Counted from the stretch's first letter, positions 15,387 to 23,449 are shown. The stretch: 47,968 bases of DNA from Streptosporangium amethystogenes (GCF_000721075.1 NZ_JOEQ01000046.1:1-47968); one strand, 5' to 3'. The notes: generated by a model from the letters alone, not told the origin. Numbers and translations: made by a program.

Positions 15387-16450
15387 GAGCTGATCTGCAC
15401 CTTGCTGTGATCGCCCAGCACGAGGCGGTGGGCTCTGGGGGTGTTGGGGGCGGGGGTGACCTCGACGTCGTGGCCGATGAGGGACGCCTCGATCCGCGAG
15501 ACTCCGGCGATCGAGGACCTGGGCAGGACGATCGAGTACTCGATCTCGCTGCCGCTGATCGCGCAGCCTGTCGCGATCGAGGTGAAGGGGCCGATGTAGC
15601 TGTCGCGGACCCGGGCTCCGGAGCCGATGATCGCCGGTCCGACGATGCGGGACCTCTCGATCTCGGCGCCGGCCTCGACGACCACCCGGCCGATCAGCTG
15701 GCTGGCACCGTCGACCAGGCCGTCCACCCGGGGTTCCAGGGACTCCAGCACCAGCCGGTTGACCTCCAGCATGTCCGTGACGTTCCCGGTGTCCTTCCAG
15801 TAGCCGGAGATGACCGTGGAAGCGACCGGCCGCCCGTCGGCGATCAGCCAGTGGATGGCGTCGGTGATCTCCAGCTCGCCCCGCCCAGAGGGCTTGAGCT
15901 CGGCCACCGCCTCGTGGATCGCGGCGCTGAACAGGTAGACGCCGACCAGCGCGAGATCGCTCTTGGGCACCGGCGGCTTCTCCTCAAGCCCGATCACCCG
16001 GCCCGCCTCGTCAAGCTCGGCGACCCCGAACTGCCGGGGGTCGCCGACCCTGGTGAGCATGATGTGGGCGGCGGGCCGCTCGCGGACGAAACCTTCGACG
16101 ACCCCGTTGATGCCGCCGACGATGAAGTTGTCGCCGAGGTACATGACGAAGTCGTCGTCACCGAGGTAGTCGCGGGCGATGAGCACCGCGTGGGCCAGGC
16201 CCAGCGGCGCCCGCTGGCGGATGTAGGTCACCTCCAGGCCGAGCGCGCGGCCGTCGCCGACGGCCGCCTCGATCTCGGCGTGCGTGTCGCCCACCACGAT
16301 CCCGATCTCGCGGATGCCCGCCGCCGCGATGGCCTCAAGGCCGTAGAAGAGCACGGGCTTGTTGGCGACCGGTACGAGCTGTTTGGCCGAGGTGTGGGTG
16401 ATCGGCCGCAGCCGGGTGCCCGCCCCTCCGGCGAGCACGAGTGCTTTCAC
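15383..16450 (-). CDS. Glucose-1-phosphate thymidylyltransferase, long form (RmlA/StrD-like)
   Basis: The 355-residue protein starts VKALVLAGGAGTRLRPIT with the conserved SAKQLVPV lysine segment and a YLGDNF motif (metal-binding Asp) near residue 105. After about residue 240 it continues into a left-handed beta-helix-like tail (hexapeptide-type repeats such as VVVEAGAEIERSRIVGPAIIGSGA), as in the long StrD/RmlA-like actinomycete enzymes. It makes dTDP-glucose from dTTP and glucose-1-phosphate. The GTG start shares its G with the TAG stop of the upstream gene, a one-base overlap. With a cytidylyltransferase nearby, the locus can activate two nucleotide sugars. Confidence 0.88.
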   Translation of the reverse strand: MKALVLAGGAGTRLRPITHTSAKQLVPVANKPVLFYGLEAIAAAGIREIGIVVGDTHAEIEAAVGDGRALGLEVTYIRQRAPLGLAHAVLIARDYLGDDDFVMYLGDNFIVGGINGVVEGFVRERPAAHIMLTRVGDPRQFGVAELDEAGRVIGLEEKPPVPKSDLALVGVYLFSAAIHEAVAELKPSGRGELEITDAIHWLIADGRPVASTVISGYWKDTGNVTDMLEVNRLVLESLEPRVDGLVDGASQLIGRVVVEAGAEIERSRIVGPAIIGSGARVRDSYIGPFTSIATGCAISGSEIEYSIVLPRSSIAGVSRIEASLIGHDVEVTPAPNTPRAHRLVLGDHSKVQISS

Positions 16451-17904
16451 TAGTAGGCCCCTTCTCCGCCGATCACGGCGCTCCAGGTCTTCCAGAGGAT
16501 CTGCAGGTCCAGGAAGAGCGACCAGTTCTCCACGTAGCGGAGGTCCAGCCGGACCGACTCCTCCCAGGTCAGGTCCGAACGCCCGCTGACCTGCCACAGG
16601 CCGGTCATGCCGGGGTGGACGACCAGGCGGCGGCGCACGTCGGCGCCGTACTGCCTGACCTCGGCGGGCAGCGGCGGCCGCGGGCCGACGAGGGACATCT
16701 CACCGCGCAGCACGTTGAGCAGCTGTGGCAGTTCGTCGATGGAGTACCGGCGCAGGAAGGCGCCCACCCGGGTGATCCTTGGATCGTTCCTAATTTTGAA
16801 CAAGACTCCGTCGAACTCGTTTTCGCAGGCCAAGTCGATCTTGAGCCGCTCCGCGTCGACGACCATCGTGCGGAACTTCACCACCTGGAACTCCACCCCG
16901 CCCTTGCCCACCCTGACCTGGCGGAAGAGCGCGGGCCCCGGACTCGTCGCGCGGATCAGCGCGGCGATCACCAGCATGGGCACGCCCAGCACCAGGAGGG
17001 CCAGGCCCGCCCCCAACCGGTCGAACAGGCTCTTCGCCAGCCTCCTGGCACCGCGGAAGTCAGGGTGTTCGACGTGCAGGAGCGGCATGCCCGCGACCGG
17101 GCTGATGCTGATGCGCGGGCCGGCCACGTCCATCAGCGCGGGTGCCACGAACAGGTCGGTACGGGCGTCCTCCAGACCCCAGGCGAGCCTGCGCAGCGCC
17201 GCGCCGTCCAACTCCGGGCAGGCCAGCACGGCGACGGCGTCGGCGTTGACCTCGGCCACCACCGCGGCGACGTCGGAGAAGCCGCCGAGGACCGGAATCC
17301 CGTCGACCTCGACCAGGTCGGGGCCCGCGGGCAGGCACGCGGCGACGACGAGCATGCCGTGGTGCGGCTGCCCGCGCAGCTGTATCACCAGGTCGAGCAC
17401 CGACTCCCGGTGGCCGACGGCGACCACCTGGCGCATGTGGTCACCGCGGATGCGCCTGCGGTGGAGCCGCTTGCGCATCCGGTGGCGGAAGACGGCGTTG
17501 AGGATGAAGGCCAGCGGGAACATCGCCATGACGAAGCTGCGGGCGATCGGCGTCTGGGTGACGTAGGCCCCGATCGCGACGGTGGCCGTCAGCCCCGCGG
17601 CGCCGTTGAAAACCGTCCGGAACTCATCCGTTCCCTCACCGTAGGTGCGCTTGCGGTAGGCGCCCCCCGCGGCCAGGGCCAGTGGCCACACCAGCGCGAG
17701 CCCCAGCCCGAGCAGCGCCTCCGTCTCGGGGATGAAAGCACCGAACCAGAGTCGAATTCCAAGAACGACCCCGCAGGAGATCACCGAACACGCGACATCT
17801 CCGACCAGGAGAATACGGATATAAGGGCGTGTCCAAATACTCGGAGAAGTGCGCGCTGGACTCTTAAGGAGCCCGATGACGAGCTCCTCAGTTCCCACTC
17901 TCAT
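16450..17904 (-). CDS. Exopolysaccharide polyprenyl glycosylphosphotransferase (initiating transferase)
   Basis: This 484-residue protein has four or five N-terminal transmembrane helices, a CoA-binding-like middle domain (RQVVAVGHRES segment), and a C-terminal sugar-transferase domain (PF02397 type, last ~200 residues). The C-terminal domain includes KSLFDRLGAGLALLVLG, VKFRTMV, the DELPQLLNVLRGEMSLVGPRPPLP block and GLWQVSGRSDLTW. It transfers a sugar phosphate to undecaprenyl phosphate to begin each repeat unit. I prefer ATG 17904, preceded by a G-rich GGGTGGGG; the longer start at 17976 would add 24 residues with AT-rich codons unlike the rest. It is the first gene of the leftward operon. 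Confidence 0.9.
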   Translation of the reverse strand: MRVGTEELVIGLLKSPARTSPSIWTRPYIRILLVGDVACSVISCGVVLGIRLWFGAFIPETEALLGLGLALVWPLALAAGGAYRKRTYGEGTDEFRTVFNGAAGLTATVAIGAYVTQTPIARSFVMAMFPLAFILNAVFRHRMRKRLHRRRIRGDHMRQVVAVGHRESVLDLVIQLRGQPHHGMLVVAACLPAGPDLVEVDGIPVLGGFSDVAAVVAEVNADAVAVLACPELDGAALRRLAWGLEDARTDLFVAPALMDVAGPRISISPVAGMPLLHVEHPDFRGARRLAKSLFDRLGAGLALLVLGVPMLVIAALIRATSPGPALFRQVRVGKGGVEFQVVKFRTMVVDAERLKIDLACENEFDGVLFKIRNDPRITRVGAFLRRYSIDELPQLLNVLRGEMSLVGPRPPLPAEVRQYGADVRRRLVVHPGMTGLWQVSGRSDLTWEESVRLDLRYVENWSLFLDLQILWKTWSAVIGGEGAY

Positions 17905-18144
17905 ACCACCCCACCCAAGATGCCCCGACTCGTCCGGATAAGGTGCCACGCATCTTATTTCAATAGTTGACAGCATTCCCTAATGCATCAGGAGCGTGGA
18001 TACCCATGGAAATCCTAGTGATCACCATTGGGCAGGGGAATACCGGCCACTGTCCACTATTGGCCGAAGTATAAGGAGATAGCATCTTGACGGAGCGGAT
18101 CAAACGTGTTCCTTTGACCGCTGATATTTGTCAATAATGTGAAA
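17905..18144 (-). promoter_or_regulatory. Upstream region of the polysaccharide operon
   Basis: This 240-base AT-richer gap precedes the initiating transferase and follows the hypothetical gene read in the same direction. A TTGACA reads leftward at 18134-18129, but I see no convincing -10 box at standard spacing. A TATACT reads leftward near 18074-18069. It must carry the operon promoter; exact sites are uncertain. Confidence 0.4.
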
Positions 18145-18513
18145 TTAGTCGTATTCAAAATCCGGAAGAGCGGAAGGTGGTTCTGGACTGCGCCATACGA
18201 CGACGTAATCGTCGCGCGCGGCCTCCACCGCCGCACCGAGCCGATCGAGATCGAAGTCCGGGAGATACCGGAGACGGGCGAGGAAGGTCGCGTCGGTCGC
18301 CGACCTGGGCACCACGCACCCCTGGCCCTCTCGATCAAGAAGGATGTACAGGATGTCCGAGTCCGTATCGCCCACTACCCGCACCTCGACGACGTCCTCC
18401 CACGCGAGGGCGTCAACGCTGCCGTCCGCGTAGTGACGGGTCACGCCTTCTTCGGTGACATATACGTAGGAGTCCGGCACTGAGTTGCCGTGCATGGGCG
18501 CGATTGTGACCAC
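18145..18513 (-). CDS. Small hypothetical protein, acidic, beta-rich
   Basis: I do not recognise this 122-residue protein. It has no signal peptide or membrane helix. The central part (YVTEEGVTRHYADGSVD, then LAWEDVVEVRVV, ILYILLDREGQ) reads as alternating beta-strands with a W-E-D-V-V-E-V motif, similar in style to bacterial PH-like small proteins, but this is weak. The GTG at 18513 has GGAG seven bases upstream; ATG 18495 is an alternative. It is acidic at the C-terminus and stands alone between the polysaccharide operon and the GntR gene. Confidence 0.6.
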   Translation of the reverse strand: MVTIAPMHGNSVPDSYVYVTEEGVTRHYADGSVDALAWEDVVEVRVVGDTDSDILYILLDREGQGCVVPRSATDATFLARLRYLPDFDLDRLGAAVEAARDDYVVVWRSPEPPSALPDFEYD

Positions 18514-18553
18514 TCCGGGGCTCCGCGTGCAATAGAGCCGTGCAAGTCAGTGC

Positions 18554-19177
18554 CTAATGATCGCCCCAGCCGTGATCGAGATGCGCGGCGACCGCCTCCC
18601 TGGCGGCCTCCGCGGGACCGCTGCCGATCGCGTCGAGCAGGTTCCGGTGCTCGGCGACCAGTACGTGCCGGTCGGAGTAGACGGCGCGCAGCCTCACCAG
18701 GCCGAGCCGGGTCTCGACGGCCAGCATGCCGTAGAGCCGCTCCAGCCGGGGGCTGCCCACCGCGACGACCAGCGCCTGGTGCAGCGCCATGTGCTCGGCC
18801 ACCATGTCCGACCAGGGGGCGTCCGCGGGCAGCGCGGCCATCCGCGCCAGTGCCGCGTCCGCCTCCCCGACCCGCCGACCGGCCAGCGAGGTGGCCGTCA
18901 GTTCCTCAAGCGGGCGTCGGACGAACATCAGGTCGTCCAGGTCGGCCACGGTCACCTCGGCCACCTGGGCGCTGCGGTGCCGCTCGCGCCTGAGCAGCCC
19001 CTCGTGCACGAGCACGGCGAGCGCCTCGCGGACCGTCGGGCGGGCCACCCCGTACAGGGCCGAGAGCTCCTGTTCCGGCAGCGTGGTGCCCGGGTCGATC
19101 TCGCCGGACAGCACCCGCCGGCGCAGGGCGTCGGCGAGCGCGCCGACGGCGGAGACGGGATGGAGCGGGAGGGTCAC
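18554..19177 (-). CDS. GntR family transcriptional regulator, FadR (FCD) subfamily
   Basis: This 207-residue protein has an N-terminal winged helix (ALADALRRRVLSGEIDPGTTLPE, then YGVARPTVREALAVLVHEGLL) and a helical FCD effector domain with the histidine positions typical of the family (EHMALHQALV, EHRNLLDAI, HLDH). The GTG start at 19177 overlaps the exporter stop as GTGA, so it is translated together with the EamA gene. An inverted repeat at 20064-20084, just upstream of the exporter start, is the likely binding site, giving autoregulated control of the pair. The effector is unknown. Confidence 0.88.
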   Translation of the reverse strand: MTLPLHPVSAVGALADALRRRVLSGEIDPGTTLPEQELSALYGVARPTVREALAVLVHEGLLRRERHRSAQVAEVTVADLDDLMFVRRPLEELTATSLAGRRVGEADAALARMAALPADAPWSDMVAEHMALHQALVVAVGSPRLERLYGMLAVETRLGLVRLRAVYSDRHVLVAEHRNLLDAIGSGPAEAAREAVAAHLDHGWGDH

Positions 19178-20046
19178 GCCGACGACCCTATTGCCCTTCC
19201 GTCCCGGCCTGCCGGAGGGACGCGCTCGGGCAGGGAGACCGCCACCAGGCCGGCGCCGAGCAACAGCAGGCCGGTGACCGCGGCGGCCCCGAGCCGCTCG
19301 CCGAGCACGACGACACCGAGCAGTGTCGCCACCGCGGGCTCGGCCAGCGCGAGGGTGGCGGCGGTCGCGACCGGGGTGGTGCGCAGCCCCCTTCCGTACA
19401 GCAGGTAGGCCAGCGCGGTGGTGGCACAGCCCAGATAGAGGGCGGTGAGCAGGCCGCGCGGCTCGGCGAGCCAACCGGTGCCGGTCCACAGCAGGACGGG
19501 CACCATGATGACCGCCGCACCACCGAACATCAGCCCCATCACCGCGTCGGAGGGCGCCCCCGCACTGATCGTCCGCGCGGCGGTGACCGCGTAGAACGCG
19601 TACAGCAGGCCGCCGAGCAGCGCTAACAGGACCCCGTCGGCCCGCACCTCGCCTCCCCCTCCGGTGAGTACGGCGCAGCCGGCGATCGCCGCCGCGGTCG
19701 CCGTCGCCCAGCGGCGGCTGGGCCGCACGCGGTCGAGCAGCCAGGACAGCAGCCCGGTGAAGACGGGGCCGCTGCCGATGGCGACCACCGTGCCGACGGC
19801 CACCCCGGTCCTGCTGACCGCGGCGAAGAAGCACAGCTGGTACGCCGCCACGGCCAGCGCGGCCGCCGCGAGCGGGCCCCGGGGGAGACCCGGGAGCCGC
19901 GCGGGACCGGTGACGGCCGCGAGGACCAGGCCACCGATCACCAGGCGTGCGGCGGCCATGGAGACGGGATCGACCCCGGCGACGAGCAGGCCCGCGGTTC
20001 CCGCGGTCCCCCAGAGCACGGCGGCTCCGATCACGGCAAGTTTCAC
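19174..20046 (-). CDS. EamA family drug/metabolite exporter
   Basis: The 290-residue protein has about ten transmembrane helices in two halves of five, each with the EamA-type pattern. The first half starts KLAVIGAAVLWGTAGTAGLL; the second includes LLYAFYAVTAARTIS and ends with ALAEPAVATLLGVVVLGERL, the conserved E-P-x3-L segment. This family exports amino acids, drugs or other small molecules, or takes them up. It is first in a two-gene unit with the GntR regulator, which probably controls it through the operator at 20064-20084. Substrate cannot be deduced. Confidence 0.88.
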   Translation of the reverse strand: MKLAVIGAAVLWGTAGTAGLLVAGVDPVSMAAARLVIGGLVLAAVTGPARLPGLPRGPLAAAALAVAAYQLCFFAAVSRTGVAVGTVVAIGSGPVFTGLLSWLLDRVRPSRRWATATAAAIAGCAVLTGGGGEVRADGVLLALLGGLLYAFYAVTAARTISAGAPSDAVMGLMFGGAAVIMVPVLLWTGTGWLAEPRGLLTALYLGCATTALAYLLYGRGLRTTPVATAATLALAEPAVATLLGVVVLGERLGAAAVTGLLLLGAGLVAVSLPERVPPAGRDGRAIGSSA

Positions 20047-20063
20047 GGGCCGATTGTAAGCAT

Positions 20064-20084
20064 ATTGTCTGACAACCAGACAAT
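20064..20084 (-). promoter_or_regulatory. Predicted GntR/FadR-type operator upstream of exporter
   Basis: Eight-base arms ATTGTCTG (20064-20071) and CAGACAAT (20077-20084) flank ACAAC, 17 bases upstream of the exporter start codon. A nested perfect palindrome TTGTC-T-GACAA lies at 20065-20075. The symmetry, size and position fit FCD-type GntR operators and autoregulation by the downstream regulator. Confidence 0.65.
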
Positions 20085-20245
20085 GCCATTCCGGCGGACG
20101 GCCGGGAAGACACGCCGCCGTCCCGTTTTCCAGGGCACGCGCGCGGGTAGTTCGGCGGGGTGAGATGTCCGATAAGCAGTACGAAACAGCAGCTCAGGGC
20201 GGTCGATGATGAGTCACCACACACCCCCTCCGGCGATGGACAGGG

Positions 20246-20614
20246 GTGATCGCGTTGCCCAGGGGAACGTTCCGCCAGGTGTCGGCGGAGGAGGTCGAGT
20301 CCATGCTCGGCACCGCGACGCCGCATCCGCTGAACGGCACGAAGATCACCACTTCAGCCGAGGCGATGGACGCGATCGCCGAGGCTCTCGACCTGCCCGA
20401 CCGTTTCGGGCACACCCTCGACTCGCTTTATGACGCGCTGACCGACCTGTCGTGGCTGCCGCCGGGCGAGCACCTGCTGCTCTGGTCGGAGCCGTCGACG
20501 CTGCGGAGCGAGGACCGCCAGACCTACGACGCCATCCGGACCGTCCTCACCGAGGCGGTCGCCGATGACACGCCCGGAGAGTCCTTCCTGTCCGTTCTCG
20601 TGCTGACCGACTGA
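20246..20614 (+). CDS. Barstar-like ribonuclease inhibitor family protein
   Basis: The 122-residue protein matches the barstar plan: LNGTKITTSAEAMDAIAEALDLPDRFGHTLDSLYDALTDL, with the conserved G/N-L-D-x-L/Y-D-x-L-T-D-L helix, then a strand (HLLLWSEP) and a final helix and strand. Barstar binds and blocks the RNase barnase. The start is GTG 20246. No barnase-like RNase is present nearby, so this is an orphan immunity-type protein or one with a different partner. Its last 91 bases overlap, on the opposite strand, the end of the SWIM protein gene. Confidence 0.78.
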   Translation: MIALPRGTFRQVSAEEVESMLGTATPHPLNGTKITTSAEAMDAIAEALDLPDRFGHTLDSLYDALTDLSWLPPGEHLLLWSEPSTLRSEDRQTYDAIRTVLTEAVADDTPGESFLSVLVLTD

Positions 20615-20853
20615 GCCGTCGCCACGCAGTGCGCGCAGAAGGCGCCGTCACGACCCTCGGGACAGCTGCAGCGCCAGTCCAGCGTCTCGTCAACGATCCG
20701 GAACTCGACGCACGCGGCGCCCTCGTCGACCTCGGCCGTCACCAGTCGCGGGCTGAAACGGACCAGCTGCACCGCCAGCGTGCCGCCGTGGGTCCGCGCC
20801 GACTGTCCCGCCCGCTCGGCCTCGGCTTTGACAAGCTCCGCAATCGTTTGCAT
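20524..20853 (-). CDS. Small SWIM zinc-finger protein
   Basis: This 109-residue protein contains a SWIM motif, C62-x-C64-x8-C73-x-H75 in WRCSCPEGRDGAFCAHC. The fold binds zinc and mediates DNA or protein contacts. Before it are a helix (AELVKAEAERAGQ) and beta-strands; after it a Ser/Thr/Arg-rich tail. ATG 20853 is supported by AGGAGGGG eight bases upstream, and a 10-base palindrome AGACGCGTCT sits in the leader at 20876-20885. In other bacteria SWIM proteins often accompany Snf2-type helicases; none is seen here. The tail-to-tail overlap with the barstar gene is unusual. Confidence 0.75.
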   Translation of the reverse strand: MQTIAELVKAEAERAGQSARTHGGTLAVQLVRFSPRLVTAEVDEGAACVEFRIVDETLDWRCSCPEGRDGAFCAHCVATAQSVSTRTDRKDSPGVSSATASVRTVRMAS

Positions 20854-21020
20854 CGAAGGTCCCCTCCTACCTAAGAGACGCGTCTGAGGCATGGAAGGTT
20901 CCAAACCGATACAGCACGATAAATCATCTCAACGTAACCCACATGCACATCTAGCACCAGGTGACCCTCATTGCTATGTTTGGCGACTGTTAACCACGCA
21001 TCTCAGTAGTGCGAGGTATT

Positions 21021-23093
21021 ATGGCTGGTCGAAAATACTCAATCAGGGTGAAAATTTTTACCTTACTTTTGGTACCGATTGTATCCCTTGTAGTCATTTG
21101 GGCGTTTGCTGCCAGCCTAACGGTCCAGAGCGGCCAGGAACTCCTCAAGATCCGCGACGGCTACGCGTACGCGGTCCAGCCCGCCAGAAAGGTGACCACC
21201 GCGCTCCAGCACGAACGGCTGATGTCGCTGTCCGTCCTGGGAGACGTCGACGTCTCGCGTGCGGAACTGGACGCCCAGCGCGTCCGCACGAACGACGCGC
21301 GAGCCGAGCTGGAGCGACTGATCACCGAGGCCCGTTCCGACCTCGTCCCGGGCACCTGGGAGCGGCTGAACCGGCTCCTTCGCGCCATGGACCGGCTCAC
21401 CGAGATCCGCAGCGGCGTCGACACCCGCACCGACACCCGGCTGCAGACGCTCGACGCCTACACCGGGATCATCGAGGCCGCCTTCGACGTCTACGAGAAG
21501 GTGCGGATATCCACCGACATCGAGTTGACCGACCAGGCGCGGGCCGTCGTCATGGTCGGGCGGAGCCGCGAGATCCTCAGCCGGCAGGCCGCCCTGATAG
21601 CCGGAGCCGTGGTCGAGGGGGCCATGAGCCCCTCGGAACGTGCCAGGTTCAGCGAGCTGGTCACCGGCCGCAGGCTCCTCTACTCCCTGGGCTTCGACCA
21701 GTTCGACGCCGAGTTCCAGGCCCTCTACACCCCCCTGCACGACTCCCCCGACTACTCCTCGTTCGAGAGGATCGAGGACGCCGTCCCCACGTCGGCGGTC
21801 CCGGACCCCGCCTGGGCCGAGGTCGCCGCCCGTCTCTCCGATGACTTCGACAGCCGCGCCGGAAAGGTCAGCGAACGCATCAGCGAGCGGTCCATGCCGC
21901 TCGCCAGGGGCATCCTGATCCAGGTCGGCCTCGCCGGCGGGCTGGGCCTGGTCGCGGTCGGGCTGTCCGTCTTCGTGTCGGTACGGTTCGGCAGGCGGCT
22001 GGGCGGCGAGCTCATCGACCTCCAACAGGCGGCCCTCGACCTGGCCGACCGGCGACTGCCCGACGTGGTCCGGCGGCTCCGCCGGGGCGAGGACGTCTGC
22101 TCGGAGGCACCCGAGATCAACGTCGGCAGCACCACCGAGGTCGCCAGGGTCGGCGAGGCGTTCTCCTCCGTGCAACGGACCGCCGTCGAGGCCGCCGTCG
22201 GTCAGGCCGAGATGCGCAAGGGCGTCAACAAGGTCTTCGTGAACCTGGCCAGGCGCAGCCAGTCCCTGCTGCACCGGCAGCTGGCCATGCTGGAGACCAT
22301 GGAAGGGCGGGCCCGCGACCCGGAGACCCTGGAGGATCTGTTCGGCCTGGACCACCTGACCACCCGGATGCGCCGCCACTCCGAGAGCCTGATCATCCTG
22401 TCCGGCGCCGTCCCCGGACGGGGATGGCGGACACCGGTCACGATCTACGACGTGGTCCGCGCCGCGGTCGAGGAGGTCGAGGACTATCCGCGCGTGACGA
22501 TCAGTGTTCCGCACGGCCCGTCCGTGATCGGCGCGGTCGTCACCGACGTGATCCACCTGGTCGCCGAGCTGGTCGAGAACGCCGCCATATTCTCTCCCCC
22601 GCACACCTCGGTACGCGTGCACGGCGAGACGGTCGCCAGGGGCTACGCCATCGAGGTCGAGGATCGGGGGCTCGGCATCCCCGCCGAGGAGATGGCCCGG
22701 CTCAACGCGCGGCTGGCCGACCCACCGGAGTTCGACCTGGCCGACAGCGACCGGCTCGGCCTGTTCGTCGTCGCGCAGCTCGCCATCCGGCACGGCATCC
22801 GCGTCTCCCTGCGTCCCTCCCCCTTCGGCGGCACCACGGCGATCGTGCTGCTCCCGAGCGAGCTGGTGGTCGAACCGCTCGATCCCCGGTTCACCTACTC
22901 GGTCGAGATCGAAAGGCTTCCCTCCGGCAACGGCCTCCCCAAACGGGTGCGCCAGACCGTACCCGCCGAACGGGCCGCTTCCGGCGACCCCGTCGCGGAG
23001 ACCACCCCGGAGGGCAGGAGAGCCGTCCCGAGCGGCGTGCTCGCCTCGTTCCACGACGAACGGCAGCGCACCGGGCCGGAGGGTCGGCCCTGA
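21021..23093 (+). CDS. Conservon-type sensor histidine kinase-like protein (CvnA-like, NIT domain)
   Basis: This 690-residue membrane protein has helix 1 at about 11-32, a large extracytoplasmic helical domain (about 40-290) resembling the nitrate/nitrite-sensing NIT domain, helix 2 at about 296-318, a HAMP-like segment, and a C-terminal GHKL ATPase. The ATPase N-box is AELVENAAIFSPP near 511-523 and the G-box is DRGLGIP near 548. The dimerisation helix reads NLARRSQSLLHRQLAMLE, the form seen in CvnA proteins rather than a textbook H-box. ATG 21021 is preceded by GAGG. It overlaps the DUF742 gene by one base (TGATG). This locus lacks the usual Roadblock and GTPase genes. Confidence 0.85.
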   Translation: MAGRKYSIRVKIFTLLLVPIVSLVVIWAFAASLTVQSGQELLKIRDGYAYAVQPARKVTTALQHERLMSLSVLGDVDVSRAELDAQRVRTNDARAELERLITEARSDLVPGTWERLNRLLRAMDRLTEIRSGVDTRTDTRLQTLDAYTGIIEAAFDVYEKVRISTDIELTDQARAVVMVGRSREILSRQAALIAGAVVEGAMSPSERARFSELVTGRRLLYSLGFDQFDAEFQALYTPLHDSPDYSSFERIEDAVPTSAVPDPAWAEVAARLSDDFDSRAGKVSERISERSMPLARGILIQVGLAGGLGLVAVGLSVFVSVRFGRRLGGELIDLQQAALDLADRRLPDVVRRLRRGEDVCSEAPEINVGSTTEVARVGEAFSSVQRTAVEAAVGQAEMRKGVNKVFVNLARRSQSLLHRQLAMLETMEGRARDPETLEDLFGLDHLTTRMRRHSESLIILSGAVPGRGWRTPVTIYDVVRAAVEEVEDYPRVTISVPHGPSVIGAVVTDVIHLVAELVENAAIFSPPHTSVRVHGETVARGYAIEVEDRGLGIPAEEMARLNARLADPPEFDLADSDRLGLFVVAQLAIRHGIRVSLRPSPFGGTTAIVLLPSELVVEPLDPRFTYSVEIERLPSGNGLPKRVRQTVPAERAASGDPVAETTPEGRRAVPSGVLASFHDERQRTGPEGRP

Positions 23094-23449
23094 TGACCGA
23101 GCGCTGGCTCGACCGGGAGGCCGGTCCGATCGTCCGCCCCTACACGATGACCCGCGGCAGGACCAGGGCCGCGGGGGCCCATTTCGACCTGATGGCCGTG
23201 GTGGTGGCGGTCAGGGCCCCGCGCCGGGACCTGCCACCCGAGCACATGTCGATCCTGAACGCCTGCCGCGCGCCGATCTCCGTCGCCGAGCTGGCCGGGG
23301 AGACCGGCATGGCCGTCGGAGTGCTCCGGGTGCTCCTCGGCGACCTGCGCGACCACGACCTGATCACCATACGGCTCCCCGCGGCTCCCTCCGCGATCCC
23401 CCGCGAGAACCTGCTCCGCGACCTCCTCGCCGGGCTCAAAGCCCTCTGA
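23093..23449 (+). CDS. DUF742 protein (CvnC-like)
   Basis: This 118-residue protein has the DUF742 layout: an N-terminal R-P-Y-x-M-T-R-G-R-T segment, EHMSILNACRAPISVAELAGE in the middle, and a winged-helix-like region with GVLRVLLGDLRDHDLI. DUF742 proteins are the third component of conservons and are thought to join the membrane kinase-like protein with the small GTPase. It starts at ATG 23093 inside TGATG, so it is coupled to the kinase gene. No GTPase gene follows; the next gene is a convergent acetyltransferase. Function in a two-gene unit is not known. Confidence 0.85.
   Translation: MTERWLDREAGPIVRPYTMTRGRTRAAGAHFDLMAVVVAVRAPRRDLPPEHMSILNACRAPISVAELAGETGMAVGVLRVLLGDLRDHDLITIRLPAAPSAIPRENLLRDLLAGLKAL

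Noticed and set aside
19178..20326. Upstream extension of the GntR reading frame
   Set aside because: It runs through the exporter gene in another frame. The GTG at 19177 fits the domain boundary and the GTGA overlap.
20246..20853. SWIM protein as the toxin partner of the barstar-like protein
   Set aside because: The SWIM protein has no RNase catalytic pattern, and the genes are convergent rather than an operon, so a toxin-antitoxin pair is not supported.
21117..23054. 645-codon open frame antisense to the NIT-domain sensor kinase
   Set aside because: The composition is biased (G, D, H, R) with no domain, while the sense strand has clear NIT and GHKL ATPase features.
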